Counted from the stretch's first letter, positions 1 to 9,508 are shown. The stretch is 64,000 bases of DNA from Streptomyces sp. 3214.6 (GCF_900129855.1 NZ_LT670819.1:2790001-2854000), one strand, 5' to 3'. Program-made: numbers and translations. The notes: generated by a model not told the origin, from the letters alone.

Positions 1-1118
1 GCGGCGGGGGCGGCGGAGGCGGTCTGGAGGTTGACGTTGGCGTCGTTGGTGAAGGCCCCGGACCAGGCGGTGTCCCAGTCGCCGGTCCACAGGCCGGGCA
101 GGCGGGGCGGGTTGAGGCCGGAGGAGGAGAGCAGGTGGTAGCGGCCCGCGGCGAAGAGCCGCTCCAGGAGAGCCGTGCTGCGGGGGCGTTCCAGCAGTTC
201 GGAGCCGGGGAGGCCGCGCTCGGCGGGGTCGGCGTGGAGGTCGAGGGTGACGCGGTCGTAGGCGGTGCGGTGCAGCGGGAGGTGGCGGGCGAGCAGGTCG
301 TCGTAGGAGTGCGGCAGCTCGTTCAGGGCGCGCTGCTGCGCGGTGACGTCGAGCTCGCCGGCGTGCCGGTGCACGCGGGTGAGCAGCAGCACGGACTGGG
401 CGCCGGTGACCCGTACGCCGGGATGGATGAGCCGGGTGCGGCCGCCGGTGGCGACGACGAGGGTCACGCCCGTGTAGGCGCGGTCGCTGTCGGGGTAGCG
501 GGCGCGCAGGGTGAGCAGGGCGCCGTCCGGGGTGAGGACGCAGCCCTGGCCGACGGCGAGGTCGGCGGGCGCGCCGGGCAGCCGGTGGTCGAGGGAGATG
601 TCCAGGTCGAGGCCGGTGATCCGGTGGACGATCACGTCGTCGGCGCGGGAGACGAAGACCCGGCCGGCGCCGCCCACGCACGCGGCGTCGGTCTCGCCGG
701 TGGTGAAGTCGACGAGGCGGAGATAGCGGTGGTACCGGCGCGGTTCGTCCGAGGGCGCTCTGCGCAGCCGTATCTGGAAGGCGGGGTGGAAGGGCTGGAC
801 CCACTGCAGGGGCCGGTGGTCGGTGAAGCCTTCGGCGGCCTCCCACACTCCGGCCAGCAACTTGTCCTGGAGGGCGGGGAGTTCGGCGGCCAGCTCGGGC
901 GGGCGGGCGTGTTCGGCACCGTTGGGGCGGACCAGGGAGTGGTGAGTGACGATGACCCGGTCGTCGTAGGGATCGCCGAACACGAGGGCGCCGTGCCGGC
1001 CGTTGCCGCTGAGGAAGGCATCCTCCCAGCGGACGGCGGGCTGGTATTCGAAGGTCGCGTGCACGGGGCTGTCGGTGCTCGGGCGGGCAGGGTACGCGCG
1101 GGGCGGGACGTGGGTCAT
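1..1118 (-). CDS. GH95-like glycoside hydrolase (probable alpha-L-fucosidase), 3' end beyond window
   Basis: The ATG at 1118 opens a frame that runs off the left edge, so only about 372 N-terminal residues are visible. The family motif WEDAFLSGNGRHGALVFG lies near residue 31. Near residue 330 there is a stretch of the type GRYHLLSSSGLNPPRLPG followed by LWTGDWDTAW, which matches the GH95 pattern (GRYLLISSSRPG...LQGIWN). GH95 enzymes remove alpha-1,2-linked fucose or galactose, for example from xyloglucan side chains. No signal peptide is visible, so the visible part suggests an intracellular enzyme acting on imported oligosaccharides. The start overlaps the stop of the upstream GH42 gene by four bases (ATGA), so the two are probably translationally coupled. 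The catalytic residues lie in the missing part, so activity is inferred from family and context. Confidence 0.85.
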   Translation of the reverse strand, partial: MTHVPPRAYPARPSTDSPVHATFEYQPAVRWEDAFLSGNGRHGALVFGDPYDDRVIVTHHSLVRPNGAEHARPPELAAELPALQDKLLAGVWEAAEGFTDHRPLQWVQPFHPAFQIRLRRAPSDEPRRYHRYLRLVDFTTGETDAACVGGAGRVFVSRADDVIVHRITGLDLDISLDHRLPGAPADLAVGQGCVLTPDGALLTLRARYPDSDRAYTGVTLVVATGGRTRLIHPGVRVTGAQSVLLLTRVHRHAGELDVTAQQRALNELPHSYDDLLARHLPLHRTAYDRVTLDLHADPAERGLPGSELLERPRSTALLERLFAAGRYHLLSSSGLNPPRLPGLWTGDWDTAWSGAFTNDANVNLQTASAAPA

Positions 1119-3097
1119 GAGCGCAACACCATCACGCCGTAGCGGCCCAGCGCGACCTCGTTGGTGAGGGTCGCCCCGGTCAGCAGGTCGTGGTGGGTGC
1201 CCGGGAGGTCGACGGTGACCGGCTCGCGGCCGTGGTGGAGCAGGAACAGCAGGTCGCCTCGGCGTACGGCCTCGACGCCCGGCGGGAGGCCGTCGAGGAC
1301 GGGCCGGGCGCCCGCGTCGGCGGCGATCCGGGCGAGCAGCGTGCGGAGGGCGTCGGGCTCGGGGAGCGTGGAGACGTACCAGGCACGGTCGCCTCGCAGG
1401 ACGGCGGGCAGTCCGTCGAGCTCGCCGCCCTGGTAGACGGCTTCCACCGCGCCCGGGTCGGCCGCTTCCAGCTCCTCCGACCACAGGGTGCCGCGGAAGG
1501 CGTCGGTCTCGACGCGCTCCCCCGCCTCCAGCGGCCACCACTCGTGCAGGGTGCGGATGCCGAACAGCTCGCGCAGCCGGGCGTCCATGCCGCCGGGGCG
1601 GACCCGGTCGTCCTCGTCGGCGACACCGGTCAGGAAACCGGTCACGAGGGTGCCGCCGCCGTGGACGTGGGCGAGGAGGTTGTCGATCGCCGCGTCGGTC
1701 ATCGCGTACAGCTGTGGGACGACGACCAGTTTGTAGCCGGTGAGGTCGTGCTCGGGGTGGGCGAAGTCGGTGGTGAGGTGGGCCTCCCACAGGGCGCGGT
1801 GCCAGGCGTGCAGGACGTCCGCGTGGTCGACCCGGGTGGAGGGGCGGCCGTCCTGGGCGCCGGCCCACCAGGCGTGCCAGTCGTGCAGGATCACGACGTC
1901 CGCGGAGATATGACTGTCCGTCACCTCACCGCCGATGCGGGCGAGTTCGGTGCCGAGCTGCTTGACCTCCTGGAAGGTGCGGCCGTGTTCGCCCGCGTGG
2001 CTGACCATCCCGGAGTGGAACTTCTCGGCGCCCTGCCGGGACTGGCGCCACTGGAAGTAGCAGACGGCGTCCGCGCCACGGGCCACGGCCTGCAGGGACC
2101 AGAGCCGGTTGAGGCCGCGCGGTTTGGGGTGGTTGACCCCGCGCCAGTTGACCGGGCCGGCCGCCTGCTCCATCAGCATCCAGGGGCCGCGGGCCTGGGA
2201 CCGGGTCAGGTCCTGGACGAGAGCGCCGTGCTGGGCGCCGAGGGGGTCGCGCGGGTCGGGGTAGAGGTCGACGGAGACGACGTCCTCCTCCTCGGCCCAG
2301 CGCCAGGCGTCCTGGCCGATGAAGAGCGGCATGAAGTTGGTGGTGACCGGGATGTGCGGAGTGTGCCGGGCGACGATGTCACGTTCGGCGAGAAAACACT
2401 CCAGGAGCGCGTCGGAGGTGAAGCGCCGGAAGTCCAGCACCTGGGCCGGGTTCTTCAGGTAGTGGGTGCGGCGGGCGGGCAGGATGCCGTCCCAGCTGTC
2501 GTAGCCCTGGCTCCAGAACGCCGTGCCCCAGGCGGTGTTGAGGGCGCCGAGGGTGCCGTACTTCTCGCGCAGCCAGCGGCGGAACGCGGCGGCCGCCTCG
2601 TCGCCGTGGTCGGCGGTGCAATACTCGTTGTTGATGTGCCACATGGTGAGGGCGGGGTGGCCGCCGTAGCGGGCGGCCAGGTCCTCGGTGATGGCGGCGG
2701 CGTAGCGGCGGTAGGTGGCGCTGGAGTGCGAGAAGTGCTGCCGGCCGCCCCACCGCTCGACGTCGCCGTTCTCGTCACGGGGCAGTGTGTCCGGGTGCAG
2801 GCGGCCCAGCCACGGGGGCGGGGCGGCGGTGGGGGTGGCCAGGACGACGCCGACGCCGTGCTCGTGCATCAGGTCCATCAGCCGGTCCAGCCAGCCGAAC
2901 TCCCGGGCGCCCGGCTCGGGTTCGAGCTTCGCCCAGGAGAAGACGCCGAGGGTGACGGAGTTGACGCCGGCATCCTTCATGAGGCGCACATCCTCGTGCC
3001 AGGTCTCCTCGGGCCACTGCTCGGGGTTGTAGTCGCCGCCGAAGAGGATGCGGCCCCGGGTGGCGTCGGCGAGGGTGGGACGGTGGACGGCCGGCAT
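1115..3097 (-). CDS. GH42 beta-galactosidase
   Basis: A 660-residue protein, normal length for GH42. It opens with the family motif GGDYNPEQWPEETW (residues 20-33). The acid/base Glu is E158 in WHINNEY, and the nucleophile Glu is E310 in LMEQAAGPVNWRG. A beta-galactosidase trimerisation-type domain and a small C-terminal beta domain follow. I chose the ATG at 3097 because homology starts there; it overlaps the stop of the GH74 gene as ATGA, and the frame upstream is only the shadow of GH74. No signal peptide is present, so it should act in the cytoplasm. In this operon its likely job is to strip galactose from xyloglucan oligosaccharides after uptake. Confidence 0.93.
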   Translation of the reverse strand: MPAVHRPTLADATRGRILFGGDYNPEQWPEETWHEDVRLMKDAGVNSVTLGVFSWAKLEPEPGAREFGWLDRLMDLMHEHGVGVVLATPTAAPPPWLGRLHPDTLPRDENGDVERWGGRQHFSHSSATYRRYAAAITEDLAARYGGHPALTMWHINNEYCTADHGDEAAAAFRRWLREKYGTLGALNTAWGTAFWSQGYDSWDGILPARRTHYLKNPAQVLDFRRFTSDALLECFLAERDIVARHTPHIPVTTNFMPLFIGQDAWRWAEEEDVVSVDLYPDPRDPLGAQHGALVQDLTRSQARGPWMLMEQAAGPVNWRGVNHPKPRGLNRLWSLQAVARGADAVCYFQWRQSRQGAEKFHSGMVSHAGEHGRTFQEVKQLGTELARIGGEVTDSHISADVVILHDWHAWWAGAQDGRPSTRVDHADVLHAWHRALWEAHLTTDFAHPEHDLTGYKLVVVPQLYAMTDAAIDNLLAHVHGGGTLVTGFLTGVADEDDRVRPGGMDARLRELFGIRTLHEWWPLEAGERVETDAFRGTLWSEELEAADPGAVEAVYQGGELDGLPAVLRGDRAWYVSTLPEPDALRTLLARIAADAGARPVLDGLPPGVEAVRRGDLLFLLHHGREPVTVDLPGTHHDLLTGATLTNEVALGRYGVMVLRS

Positions 3098-5325
3098 CAG
3101 ACGGGCTCCCCGTACTGGATGCCCCGGCCGTTGGTGGCGATATAGACACGGCCGTGGATCCGAGGGTCGGCGGCGATGGTCGCGCCGATCCAGCCCCACT
3201 GGTGCTGGTCGTCGTTGACCCGCGTCCAGCTCTTCGCGCCGTCGTCGGAGCGGTACACGGCGGTGATCGTCCCGGTGGAGCCGACCTGGTAGATCGCCGG
3301 GTAGTCGGCGCCGTCGGCGGCCTTGCCGAAGGCGAGGGTGTACGAGGCCCAGCAGCTGGTCAGCTTGGTGAAGGCGGCGCCGCCGTCGGTGGACCGGTAC
3401 AGGCCGTTCGCCTTGGTGCTGAGCCACAGGTCGCCGGAGCGTCCCGGAGCCGCGGCCAGCTGGAACTGGCTGTCACCGGAGGGCAGTCCGCCGGCCCGCC
3501 CGGTGAAGGTGAGGCCGCCGTCCGTGCTGGCGAAGAGGGTTCCCGTGTCGGTGTCGTAGGCGTAGAAACGCCTCGGATCGGCCGGGTCGGCGAGCGGGGT
3601 GGCGCCCTTGGGGAAGGAGGAGACCTCGGTCCAGGTGGCGCCGTTGTCCGTGGAGCGGTGGGCGGGGTACTTGGTGCCGTCCCAGTGCACGAAGGTCCAC
3701 AGCAGCACGCTGCCGTCGGCGCTCGCGGCGATCGGCCCGGGCGCGTCCTTGGCGAGGGCCGGCTGGGTCGCGAAGGGCGCCCAGGTCCTGCCGCCGTCGC
3801 TGGAGTAGGCGCCGTTGCCGTGATCGCCGAAGCCCGTGCGGACGACGTAGGACGGCTTGGCGGCGGCCTGGGCGAGTCCCGTCGCCGACCCGAACACGGG
3901 GTTCGTCGCCATGCCCCGCGACGGCGAGGCCGTGAGCCGCTCGTGGTACATCACGCCGACGTCGCCGAGCCCGCTGATCAGGTGCGCCTGCCCGGCCGGG
4001 GGCGAGATCAACAGTCGTACGGAGGTCTCCTCCAGGCCGCGGATCTGCGGGGCCCAGTGCTTCAGGTCGCGGGTTCCGTAGAGGGTGGCGCCGGTGCCGT
4101 AGACGATGTGCCGGGAGTCGTACGGGTCGACGGCGAGGGCCTGGATCCACCAGCCGAACTTCGGCTGGTCGGCGCCGAAGGTGAGGAACGGCGTCTCGGA
4201 CACGTCGAGGACCGCCGAGTCCTTCAGGGAGGTCCAGGTGCGGCCGCCGTTCGTGGTCCGGTACAGGGTGTCGACGGCGGACCACCGGTTGTTGGTGGAG
4301 ACGACGACGGTGCCGGGGCGGCGGGCGTCGACGGCGACGCCGCCGTAGCCGAAGCTGTCGACGCTCCCGTCGCTCGTCGTGCCGCCCGGCTTCGCGGGCG
4401 TGACGTCGGTCCACTTGCCGGTGGCGGTGGCCAGCTTGTGCACGCTGCCGTCGGACTGCCCGTTGGGTCCTGGCGCGTTGGCGTACGTCACGTACAGCTC
4501 GCGGGTGTGGCAGTCGTAGGCGGCGCGGACAGGGACCTTGGCGGCGGCGCCGGCGGGCAGGCCGGGGACGGCTTCCCAGGTGGCGCCGTCGGCGGTGCGG
4601 AACAGGTTGGCGGTGGCCCCGTCGGAGTCGCCCCAGCCGGCGTAGAGGGTGCGGCCGGCGGCGACGAGGAGGGTGACGCCCTGGCCGCTCGCGCTCGGGG
4701 CGCCGGGGAAGGCGGTGGCGGCGGCCCAGGTGGCTCCTCTGTCCTTCGACTTGAGCAGCCCGTCGTGTCGCGTCCCGAGCCACAGGGTGTCGCTGTCGCG
4801 CGGGTCGACCAGCAGCCGCTCCCCCGTGCCCCGGCCGTCCTCGTTCCCGCCGAGCTTGACGGTGAGGTCGCTGCGGGTCCAGGTGGCGCCGCGGTCCTCG
4901 GAACGCAGGACGGCTCCGTTGCCGGCCCAGGACTGGGCGTAGGTGCCGAGCGCGAGGTAGACGCGGTCGGGGTGGGCGGGGTCGACGGCGAGCGCCTCGA
5001 CCCCGAGGAGGTTCCAGTCGTCCCAGCCGAGGTGGTCGGTGAGGGGGGTCCAGCGGGCGGCTCTGTCGTCCCAGCGGTAGGCGCCGCCGATGTCGGTACG
5101 GGCGTAGGCGAGAGAGCGGACGGTGGGGTGGAAGAGGACGCCGGTGACGAATCCGGTGCCGCCGATGACGACGTTGCGCCATCGGTAGCCTCCGGCGGTC
5201 GAGCCGGCTCGGGTGGATGCGGCTCGGGTGGATGCGGCTCGGGCCGGGTTCTGGGTGAGCGGGAGTGCGGTGAGCGTGGCGGCGGCTGCGGTGCCGGTGA
5301 GGAGGGTGCGGCGGGTGGGGAGCAT
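3097..5325 (-). CDS. Secreted GH74 xyloglucanase
   Basis: A 742-residue protein with a twin-arginine signal (TRRTLLTG at residues 4-11, then a hydrophobic stretch ending ARA near residue 30). The mature part shows the repeated DRGATW / GGRTW beta-propeller blades typical of GH74. The two catalytic aspartates of the family can be placed: D78 in YARTDIGGAYRWD and D501 in GFGDHGNGAYSSDGG. GH74 enzymes are endo- or exo-acting xyloglucan beta-1,4-glucanases. A short duplication after the signal (ASTRAASTRAGST) comes from a 13-base tandem repeat around 5213-5244. It ends in an ATGA overlap with GH42. This is the extracellular depolymerase that defines the locus as a xyloglucan system. Confidence 0.92.
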   Translation of the reverse strand: MLPTRRTLLTGTAAAATLTALPLTQNPARAASTRAASTRAGSTAGGYRWRNVVIGGTGFVTGVLFHPTVRSLAYARTDIGGAYRWDDRAARWTPLTDHLGWDDWNLLGVEALAVDPAHPDRVYLALGTYAQSWAGNGAVLRSEDRGATWTRSDLTVKLGGNEDGRGTGERLLVDPRDSDTLWLGTRHDGLLKSKDRGATWAAATAFPGAPSASGQGVTLLVAAGRTLYAGWGDSDGATANLFRTADGATWEAVPGLPAGAAAKVPVRAAYDCHTRELYVTYANAPGPNGQSDGSVHKLATATGKWTDVTPAKPGGTTSDGSVDSFGYGGVAVDARRPGTVVVSTNNRWSAVDTLYRTTNGGRTWTSLKDSAVLDVSETPFLTFGADQPKFGWWIQALAVDPYDSRHIVYGTGATLYGTRDLKHWAPQIRGLEETSVRLLISPPAGQAHLISGLGDVGVMYHERLTASPSRGMATNPVFGSATGLAQAAAKPSYVVRTGFGDHGNGAYSSDGGRTWAPFATQPALAKDAPGPIAASADGSVLLWTFVHWDGTKYPAHRSTDNGATWTEVSSFPKGATPLADPADPRRFYAYDTDTGTLFASTDGGLTFTGRAGGLPSGDSQFQLAAAPGRSGDLWLSTKANGLYRSTDGGAAFTKLTSCWASYTLAFGKAADGADYPAIYQVGSTGTITAVYRSDDGAKSWTRVNDDQHQWGWIGATIAADPRIHGRVYIATNGRGIQYGEPV

Positions 5326-5375
5326 GGTGGGGTACCTCGGTGGGTGAAGGTTTACGGGCCAGGGCCATGTCGTTC

Positions 5376-5435
5376 GGCTGCGGGTGGTGGGGGCTGGTCG
5401 CGCAGTTCTTCCGCGCCCCTGCGCAGGGGCCGGTC
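5376..5435. repeat. Dispersed Streptomyces-type intergenic palindromic element
   Basis: Within the 222-base gap between the permease and GH74 there is a perfect 16-base palindrome at 5415-5430 (gcccctgcgcaggggc), flanked by gggctggtcgcgcagttc (5391-5408). Read on the minus strand (GGGGC...AACTGCGCGACCAGCCCC) this resembles, from memory, a short intergenic sequence found in many copies in Streptomyces genomes. Its role is unknown. Here it could form an RNA hairpin inside the operon and lower expression of the enzyme genes relative to the transporter, but that is inference. Confidence 0.6.
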
Positions 5436-5547
5436 AGACCCGGCCCACGAGGCGCGGGGCTGTGTCGCTGTGCGGTTGCGCGACGTGGGCACGGCTGCCA
5501 CGACGAACCCGCGGCCGCCGTGCCTGCCGCGCCCCCGACGCCGGGCG

Positions 5548-6483
5548 TCAGCCCTTGACCGCGCCCGTCAGCATGCCCTTCTTGAAGTGCTTCTGGACGA
5601 ACGGGGAGAGCACGGCGACCGGCAGCAACGCCATCACCATCACAGCCATCTGGACGGCCAGCCCCGAGAGCTGACCAGTCTTGATGGCCTGGCTCAGGCC
5701 GACCGGCGCCTCCTGCTTCTGCACGAGCTGGATCATGACGTTCTGCAACGGCATCATGTCCTGGTCGTTCAAGTAGAGCGACGCGTTGAACCAGGCGCTC
5801 CAGTACCCGACGGCGTAGAACAGCGTGATCACCGCGAGCACCGCCCGGGAGAGCGGCATGACGATCTGCCACAGGATGCGGAAGTCGCCGGCGCCGTCGA
5901 TGCGGGCGCTGTCGATGAGTTCCTGCGAGATGCCCATGAAGAAGCCGCGCAGCACCAGGATGTTGAAGACGCTGATCGCGCTCGGCAGGATCAGCGCGAG
6001 ATAGCTGTCCGTCAGGCCGAGGGTCTGCACCAGCAGATAGGTCGGGATGAGGCCGGCGCTGAAGAACATGGTCGCCAGCAGCAGCATCAGGATCCAGCGG
6101 TGTCCCAGCGAGCCGATGCGGGAGAGGCCGTAGGCGCAGAGCACGGACACGGTCATCGAGAAGGCCGTGCCGACCAGCGTGATGAGGATGCTGATGACCG
6201 CGGCGCGGGTGACCTGTCCGCCGCTGAGCAGTTCCTGGTAGGCGACGAAGGTGATGTCCTTGGGCACCATCACCAGACCGCCGGCCTCGTCGATGGTCTT
6301 CCTCGACGACAGGCTGGTGACGATCACGATCCAGAGCGGGAAGATGACCGCCAGGCAGGCGAGGGTGAGGACGACGCCCTTGCCCGCCAGGCCCGCCTTG
6401 GTGGGCTCCTCCTCCCACACCGGCCGCGGCGGGGCGGCCCATGGGCTCGGCCTGCGCACAGGTTTGTCGATGACCGCGGTCAT
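5548..6483 (-). CDS. ABC transporter permease, sugar type (second permease)
   Basis: A 311-residue permease with six predicted hydrophobic segments. The EAA-type cytoplasmic loop is seen as LIDSARIDGAGDFRILWQIV, and the protein ends with the QKHFKKGMLTGAVKG tail typical of MalG/YtcP-like (CUT1) permeases. The ATG at 6483 overlaps the stop of the first permease as ATGA. It pairs with the 6480-7511 permease and the 7539-9230 binding protein. No ATPase gene is present in the cluster. CUT1 importers in Streptomyces usually share the MsiK ATPase encoded elsewhere, so that is the expected partner. The likely substrate is a xyloglucan oligosaccharide. Confidence 0.93.
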   Translation of the reverse strand: MTAVIDKPVRRPSPWAAPPRPVWEEEPTKAGLAGKGVVLTLACLAVIFPLWIVIVTSLSSRKTIDEAGGLVMVPKDITFVAYQELLSGGQVTRAAVISILITLVGTAFSMTVSVLCAYGLSRIGSLGHRWILMLLLATMFFSAGLIPTYLLVQTLGLTDSYLALILPSAISVFNILVLRGFFMGISQELIDSARIDGAGDFRILWQIVMPLSRAVLAVITLFYAVGYWSAWFNASLYLNDQDMMPLQNVMIQLVQKQEAPVGLSQAIKTGQLSGLAVQMAVMVMALLPVAVLSPFVQKHFKKGMLTGAVKG

Positions 6484-7511
6484 TTCTTGTACACCCCCTG
6501 CTCGCCCATCAGATGGGCCACCTTGTTCGCGGCGAGGACCAGGCCGAGGCTGACGACGCCCTTGACGAGACCGGCGGCGGCCGCGTAGCCGAAGTCCTGG
6601 TTGCGGACGCCGTTCCACCACACGAAGGTGTCCAGGACCTCCGCCGCGCCCGGCCCGACGGCGTCGCGTTGCAGCAGGATCTGCTCGAAGCCGACGGTGA
6701 GGGCGTCGCCGACGCGCAGCACCAGCAGCAGGGCGATCACCGGGCGCAGCGCGGGCAGCGTGACGTGCCACATGCGGCGCCAGCGGTTGGCCCCGTCCAT
6801 CGCGGCGGCCTCGTAGAGATCCGGGCTGACCGACGCCAGCGCGGCGAGGAAGACGATGATCCCCCAGCCGGCGTCCTTCCACACGCTCTGCGCTGTGATC
6901 AGGAACTTGAACGTGCTGGGGTCGGTCATGAAGTCGAGGCCGTCGTAGCCGTGCTGCCGCAGGACCTGCGAGAGGAACCCGGCGCCGCCGAAGAGCTGCT
7001 GGAAGACGGCGATGACCAGCACCCAGGAGAAGAAGTGCGGCAGGTAGAGGACCGCCTGCGCGAACGCCCGCACCCGGGGCCTGATCACGCTGTTGATGAG
7101 CAGCGCGAGCAGGATCGGGATCGGGAAGAACAGCACGAGCTGGAGGACGAACAGCACCAGCGTGTTCTGCAGGGCGCTCCAGAAGGCCGAGTCCGCGAAG
7201 ACGCGCTGGAAGTTCTCCAACGCCACCCAGGGGCTGTGCAGCATGGCGACGGCGCCGTTGTCGCTGATGTAGGGGTCGTAGTCCTGGAAGCCGACCACGT
7301 TGCCGAGGATCGGCACGTAGTTGAAGAGCAGGATCAGGACGACGGCCGGCAGGGTCATCAGGAGCAGAGCCCGGTCGCGTCTGAACCTGAGCCGCAGGCT
7401 CACCTTCTTCGGGCGCCGTTCCTTCCCGGATCCGGCGGCGCCGGATGCCGCCGAGGACTTCCCCGCTGTCTTGGCCTCGGTCCTGCTCCGAGGCACCGTG
7501 GTGTGCGACAC
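6480..7511 (-). CDS. ABC transporter permease, LplB/sugar type (first permease)
   Basis: A 343-residue membrane protein with a 40-residue basic cytoplasmic N-terminus rich in Ser, Ala and Lys, six hydrophobic segments, and the EAA loop (LYEAAAMDGANRWRRMWHV). The sequence style (LLFNYVPILGNVVGFQDY, then a G-rich loop) is that of the LplB subgroup of CUT1 permeases, which work with large YtcQ/LipO-like binding proteins such as the one encoded just upstream. It overlaps the second permease by four bases. It forms half of the membrane channel of the oligosaccharide importer. Confidence 0.93.
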   Translation of the reverse strand: MSHTTVPRSRTEAKTAGKSSAASGAAGSGKERRPKKVSLRLRFRRDRALLLMTLPAVVLILLFNYVPILGNVVGFQDYDPYISDNGAVAMLHSPWVALENFQRVFADSAFWSALQNTLVLFVLQLVLFFPIPILLALLINSVIRPRVRAFAQAVLYLPHFFSWVLVIAVFQQLFGGAGFLSQVLRQHGYDGLDFMTDPSTFKFLITAQSVWKDAGWGIIVFLAALASVSPDLYEAAAMDGANRWRRMWHVTLPALRPVIALLLVLRVGDALTVGFEQILLQRDAVGPGAAEVLDTFVWWNGVRNQDFGYAAAAGLVKGVVSLGLVLAANKVAHLMGEQGVYKK

Positions 7512-7538
7512 GGCCGTTCTCCTTGCCTCGATGCCTGG

Positions 7539-9230
7539 TCAGTTGGCCGCGCTGCCGTTCTCGTCGAGGATCTTCTTGTACCAGTCGCGCAGTCCGTCGC
7601 CGCCCTTGCTCTTCCAGTCGGAGACGGCCTGCTGCATGTCGCTGATCTTCTTGCGGCCGCGGACGACGTCGTCCTCCAACTGCTCGAAGTCGTTGGAGAG
7701 GTTGGTGTAGCGGTTCGGCTCGGTGATCTGCATGCCCCAGAAGGAGGACTTCTTGGCGAAGGCGCCCATCCGCTGCTCCCACTCGACCTGGCCCTTGGCG
7801 ACCTCGGGGAAGTCGGGGTGCGCGATGGTCGCGGCAGGGCTCGCGACCATGACGAACGCGTTCGCCACGTCGATGTTGCCCTGGTCGGTCTTGGTGGGGA
7901 CGCCGTCCTTGACGGTGTAGTGGGTGCCCTCCACGCCGTAGTTGGTCATCATGTACTCCTTGGTGCCGTACGGCGCCGCGGTGACGTTGGCGACGGCGAG
8001 CACGTCGCGGATGACCGACTCGGAGGCCTTCTTGTTGACGAAGGCGAAGATTCCAGCGGGCTGATCGGCCCACAGGGTGGGGTTGCCGCCGTCGTGGCCC
8101 CAGACGTCCATGCCCCAGATCTTGAAGTCCGGGTTCTGGGTGGCCTGTTCGGCGGTGCGGCCCCACCACTGCGAGATGTTGTTGGGGTAGATCAGGAACT
8201 CGCCCTTGGCGAACTTGGGGCCCGGGTCGGGGGCGTTCTTGCCCATCTTGGAGTCGGGGTGGACGACCCCCGCCGCGAACAGCTTGCGGGACCACTCCAG
8301 CGCTTCGAGGTACTCGTCGGTCTCGATGCGGTAGATCAGCTTGCCGTCGACCAGGTTCCAGCCGAGCGGCTTCTCGCTGCCGGAGAGCACACCGAAGGCC
8401 TGGAAGGCGGTCCATTTCATGTCCAGGCACGCCCAGCGCTTGGCCCTGGGCTTGGTGATCTCCTTGGCCAGCGCCATGAACTCGTCGCAGGACTTGGGGA
8501 GTTCGTAGCCTTCCTTCTCGAAGATGTCCTGGCGGTACAGGGGCACCATGCTGGGGGCCGAGGGGGCCGGCATCGGCAGGCCGCGCAGCTTGCCGCCGAA
8601 GATGGAGCGCCGCCAGGCGTCCGTCGGGATCGCCGCGAGGTTCGGGAAGTCCTTGACCGCCTCGCCGGAGAGGTAGGGGCCGAGGTCGGCGAACTTGCTG
8701 ATGATGGCCGTGGGTATCTTGCCGCCCATGTTCCAGCCGGGGACGACCACGACGTCCGGGATGTCGCTGGAGGCGAGGATGGCGCCGAGCTTCTGGTCGT
8801 AGGTGTTGCCGTCCTGGTTCTGCCACACGACGTCGACACCAATGAGGGAGTTCATACCCTTGTAGTAGGCGTTGTCGCTCTTGGGCGGGGAGCCCCAGAA
8901 CGGCGACATGATGGTGACCTTGCCGCCCTTGCCGAGCTTCTTGGGGACCGACGTCTTCAGAGTGGCCAGGTCCAGCTTGCCGGTGAAGCCGATCGCGGAG
9001 CCGTTCTTGGCCGGGATGTCCGGCTTCACCACGTTGCTGGCCACGTACGCCGGCAGGATCTTCGCTGCGCCCTTGCCCGACGTGGTGCCCTCACGCGAAC
9101 CGTTGTCCGTGCCTCCGCACGCGGCCAGCAACGGCATTCCTCCCGCCACCGCTGCGGTGACGACCGCCGTGGAGGCGAGGAAGCTTCTCCGGCTGGGCCC
9201 GGAGGAGGCGGAAGCGGCGTTCGGCGTCAT
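7539..9230 (-). CDS. Extracellular sugar-binding lipoprotein of ABC importer
   Basis: A 563-residue solute-binding protein. The N-terminus carries a Tat motif (SRRSFLAST) followed by a hydrophobic stretch and the lipobox PLLAACG, so it is probably a Tat-exported lipoprotein. Its size, well above the roughly 420 residues of simple maltose-binding proteins, fits the LipO/YtcQ-like family (extracellular solute-binding family 1) that binds complex oligosaccharides. It is the first gene of the minus-strand operon and starts downstream of a LacI-type operator (9349-9362). Being closest to the promoter is usual for a binding protein that must exceed its permease. Substrate assignment to xyloglucan oligosaccharides comes from the neighbouring enzymes. 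Confidence 0.92.
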   Translation of the reverse strand: MTPNAASASSGPSRRSFLASTAVVTAAVAGGMPLLAACGGTDNGSREGTTSGKGAAKILPAYVASNVVKPDIPAKNGSAIGFTGKLDLATLKTSVPKKLGKGGKVTIMSPFWGSPPKSDNAYYKGMNSLIGVDVVWQNQDGNTYDQKLGAILASSDIPDVVVVPGWNMGGKIPTAIISKFADLGPYLSGEAVKDFPNLAAIPTDAWRRSIFGGKLRGLPMPAPSAPSMVPLYRQDIFEKEGYELPKSCDEFMALAKEITKPRAKRWACLDMKWTAFQAFGVLSGSEKPLGWNLVDGKLIYRIETDEYLEALEWSRKLFAAGVVHPDSKMGKNAPDPGPKFAKGEFLIYPNNISQWWGRTAEQATQNPDFKIWGMDVWGHDGGNPTLWADQPAGIFAFVNKKASESVIRDVLAVANVTAAPYGTKEYMMTNYGVEGTHYTVKDGVPTKTDQGNIDVANAFVMVASPAATIAHPDFPEVAKGQVEWEQRMGAFAKKSSFWGMQITEPNRYTNLSNDFEQLEDDVVRGRKKISDMQQAVSDWKSKGGDGLRDWYKKILDENGSAAN

Positions 9231-9348
9231 TGCGTCAACCCTTCATGGCGCACCAGGACACCCGGCGGTGGCCGTCGGCTGCGGTGTCTCGAGTGGAACT
9301 GGCTGAGCTGAAGCGGATACTCCGACTCACTGTCACGGCGAATTTCAG

Positions 9349-9362
9349 TCGAAGCGCTTCGA
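9349..9362. promoter_or_regulatory. LacI-family operator palindrome (left copy)
   Basis: Perfect palindrome tcgaagcgcttcga. The central CG-centred half-sites (GAAGCGCTTC) are the standard form for LacI/GalR-family repressors of sugar operons. It lies 119 bases upstream of the binding-protein start, which fits control of the minus-strand operon. The regulator gene is not in this window. Confidence 0.85.
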
Positions 9363-9508
9363 TGTTGCTGCGAGGTTAAGTGAACACCCGGGGGTGCACA
9401 AGGGTCGCTTCAAACATTCCTCCGAGCCATCACAGGTGACCTGTTCTCATGCGCCGCTTGAAATAGCGGCGCGATGCCCTTGACACCCGCCCGTACGTCG
9501 AATGAGCA

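Noticed and set aside
1115-3427. A longer beta-galactosidase reading frame extending upstream to 3427
   Set aside because: The extra N-terminal part is the other-frame shadow of the GH74 gene. Homology and the ATGA overlap place the start at 3097.
3154-6588. Very long plus-strand open frames opposite the GH74 and permease genes
   Set aside because: They are antisense by-products of high GC content. The minus strand encodes recognised families with signal peptides and coupled overlaps.
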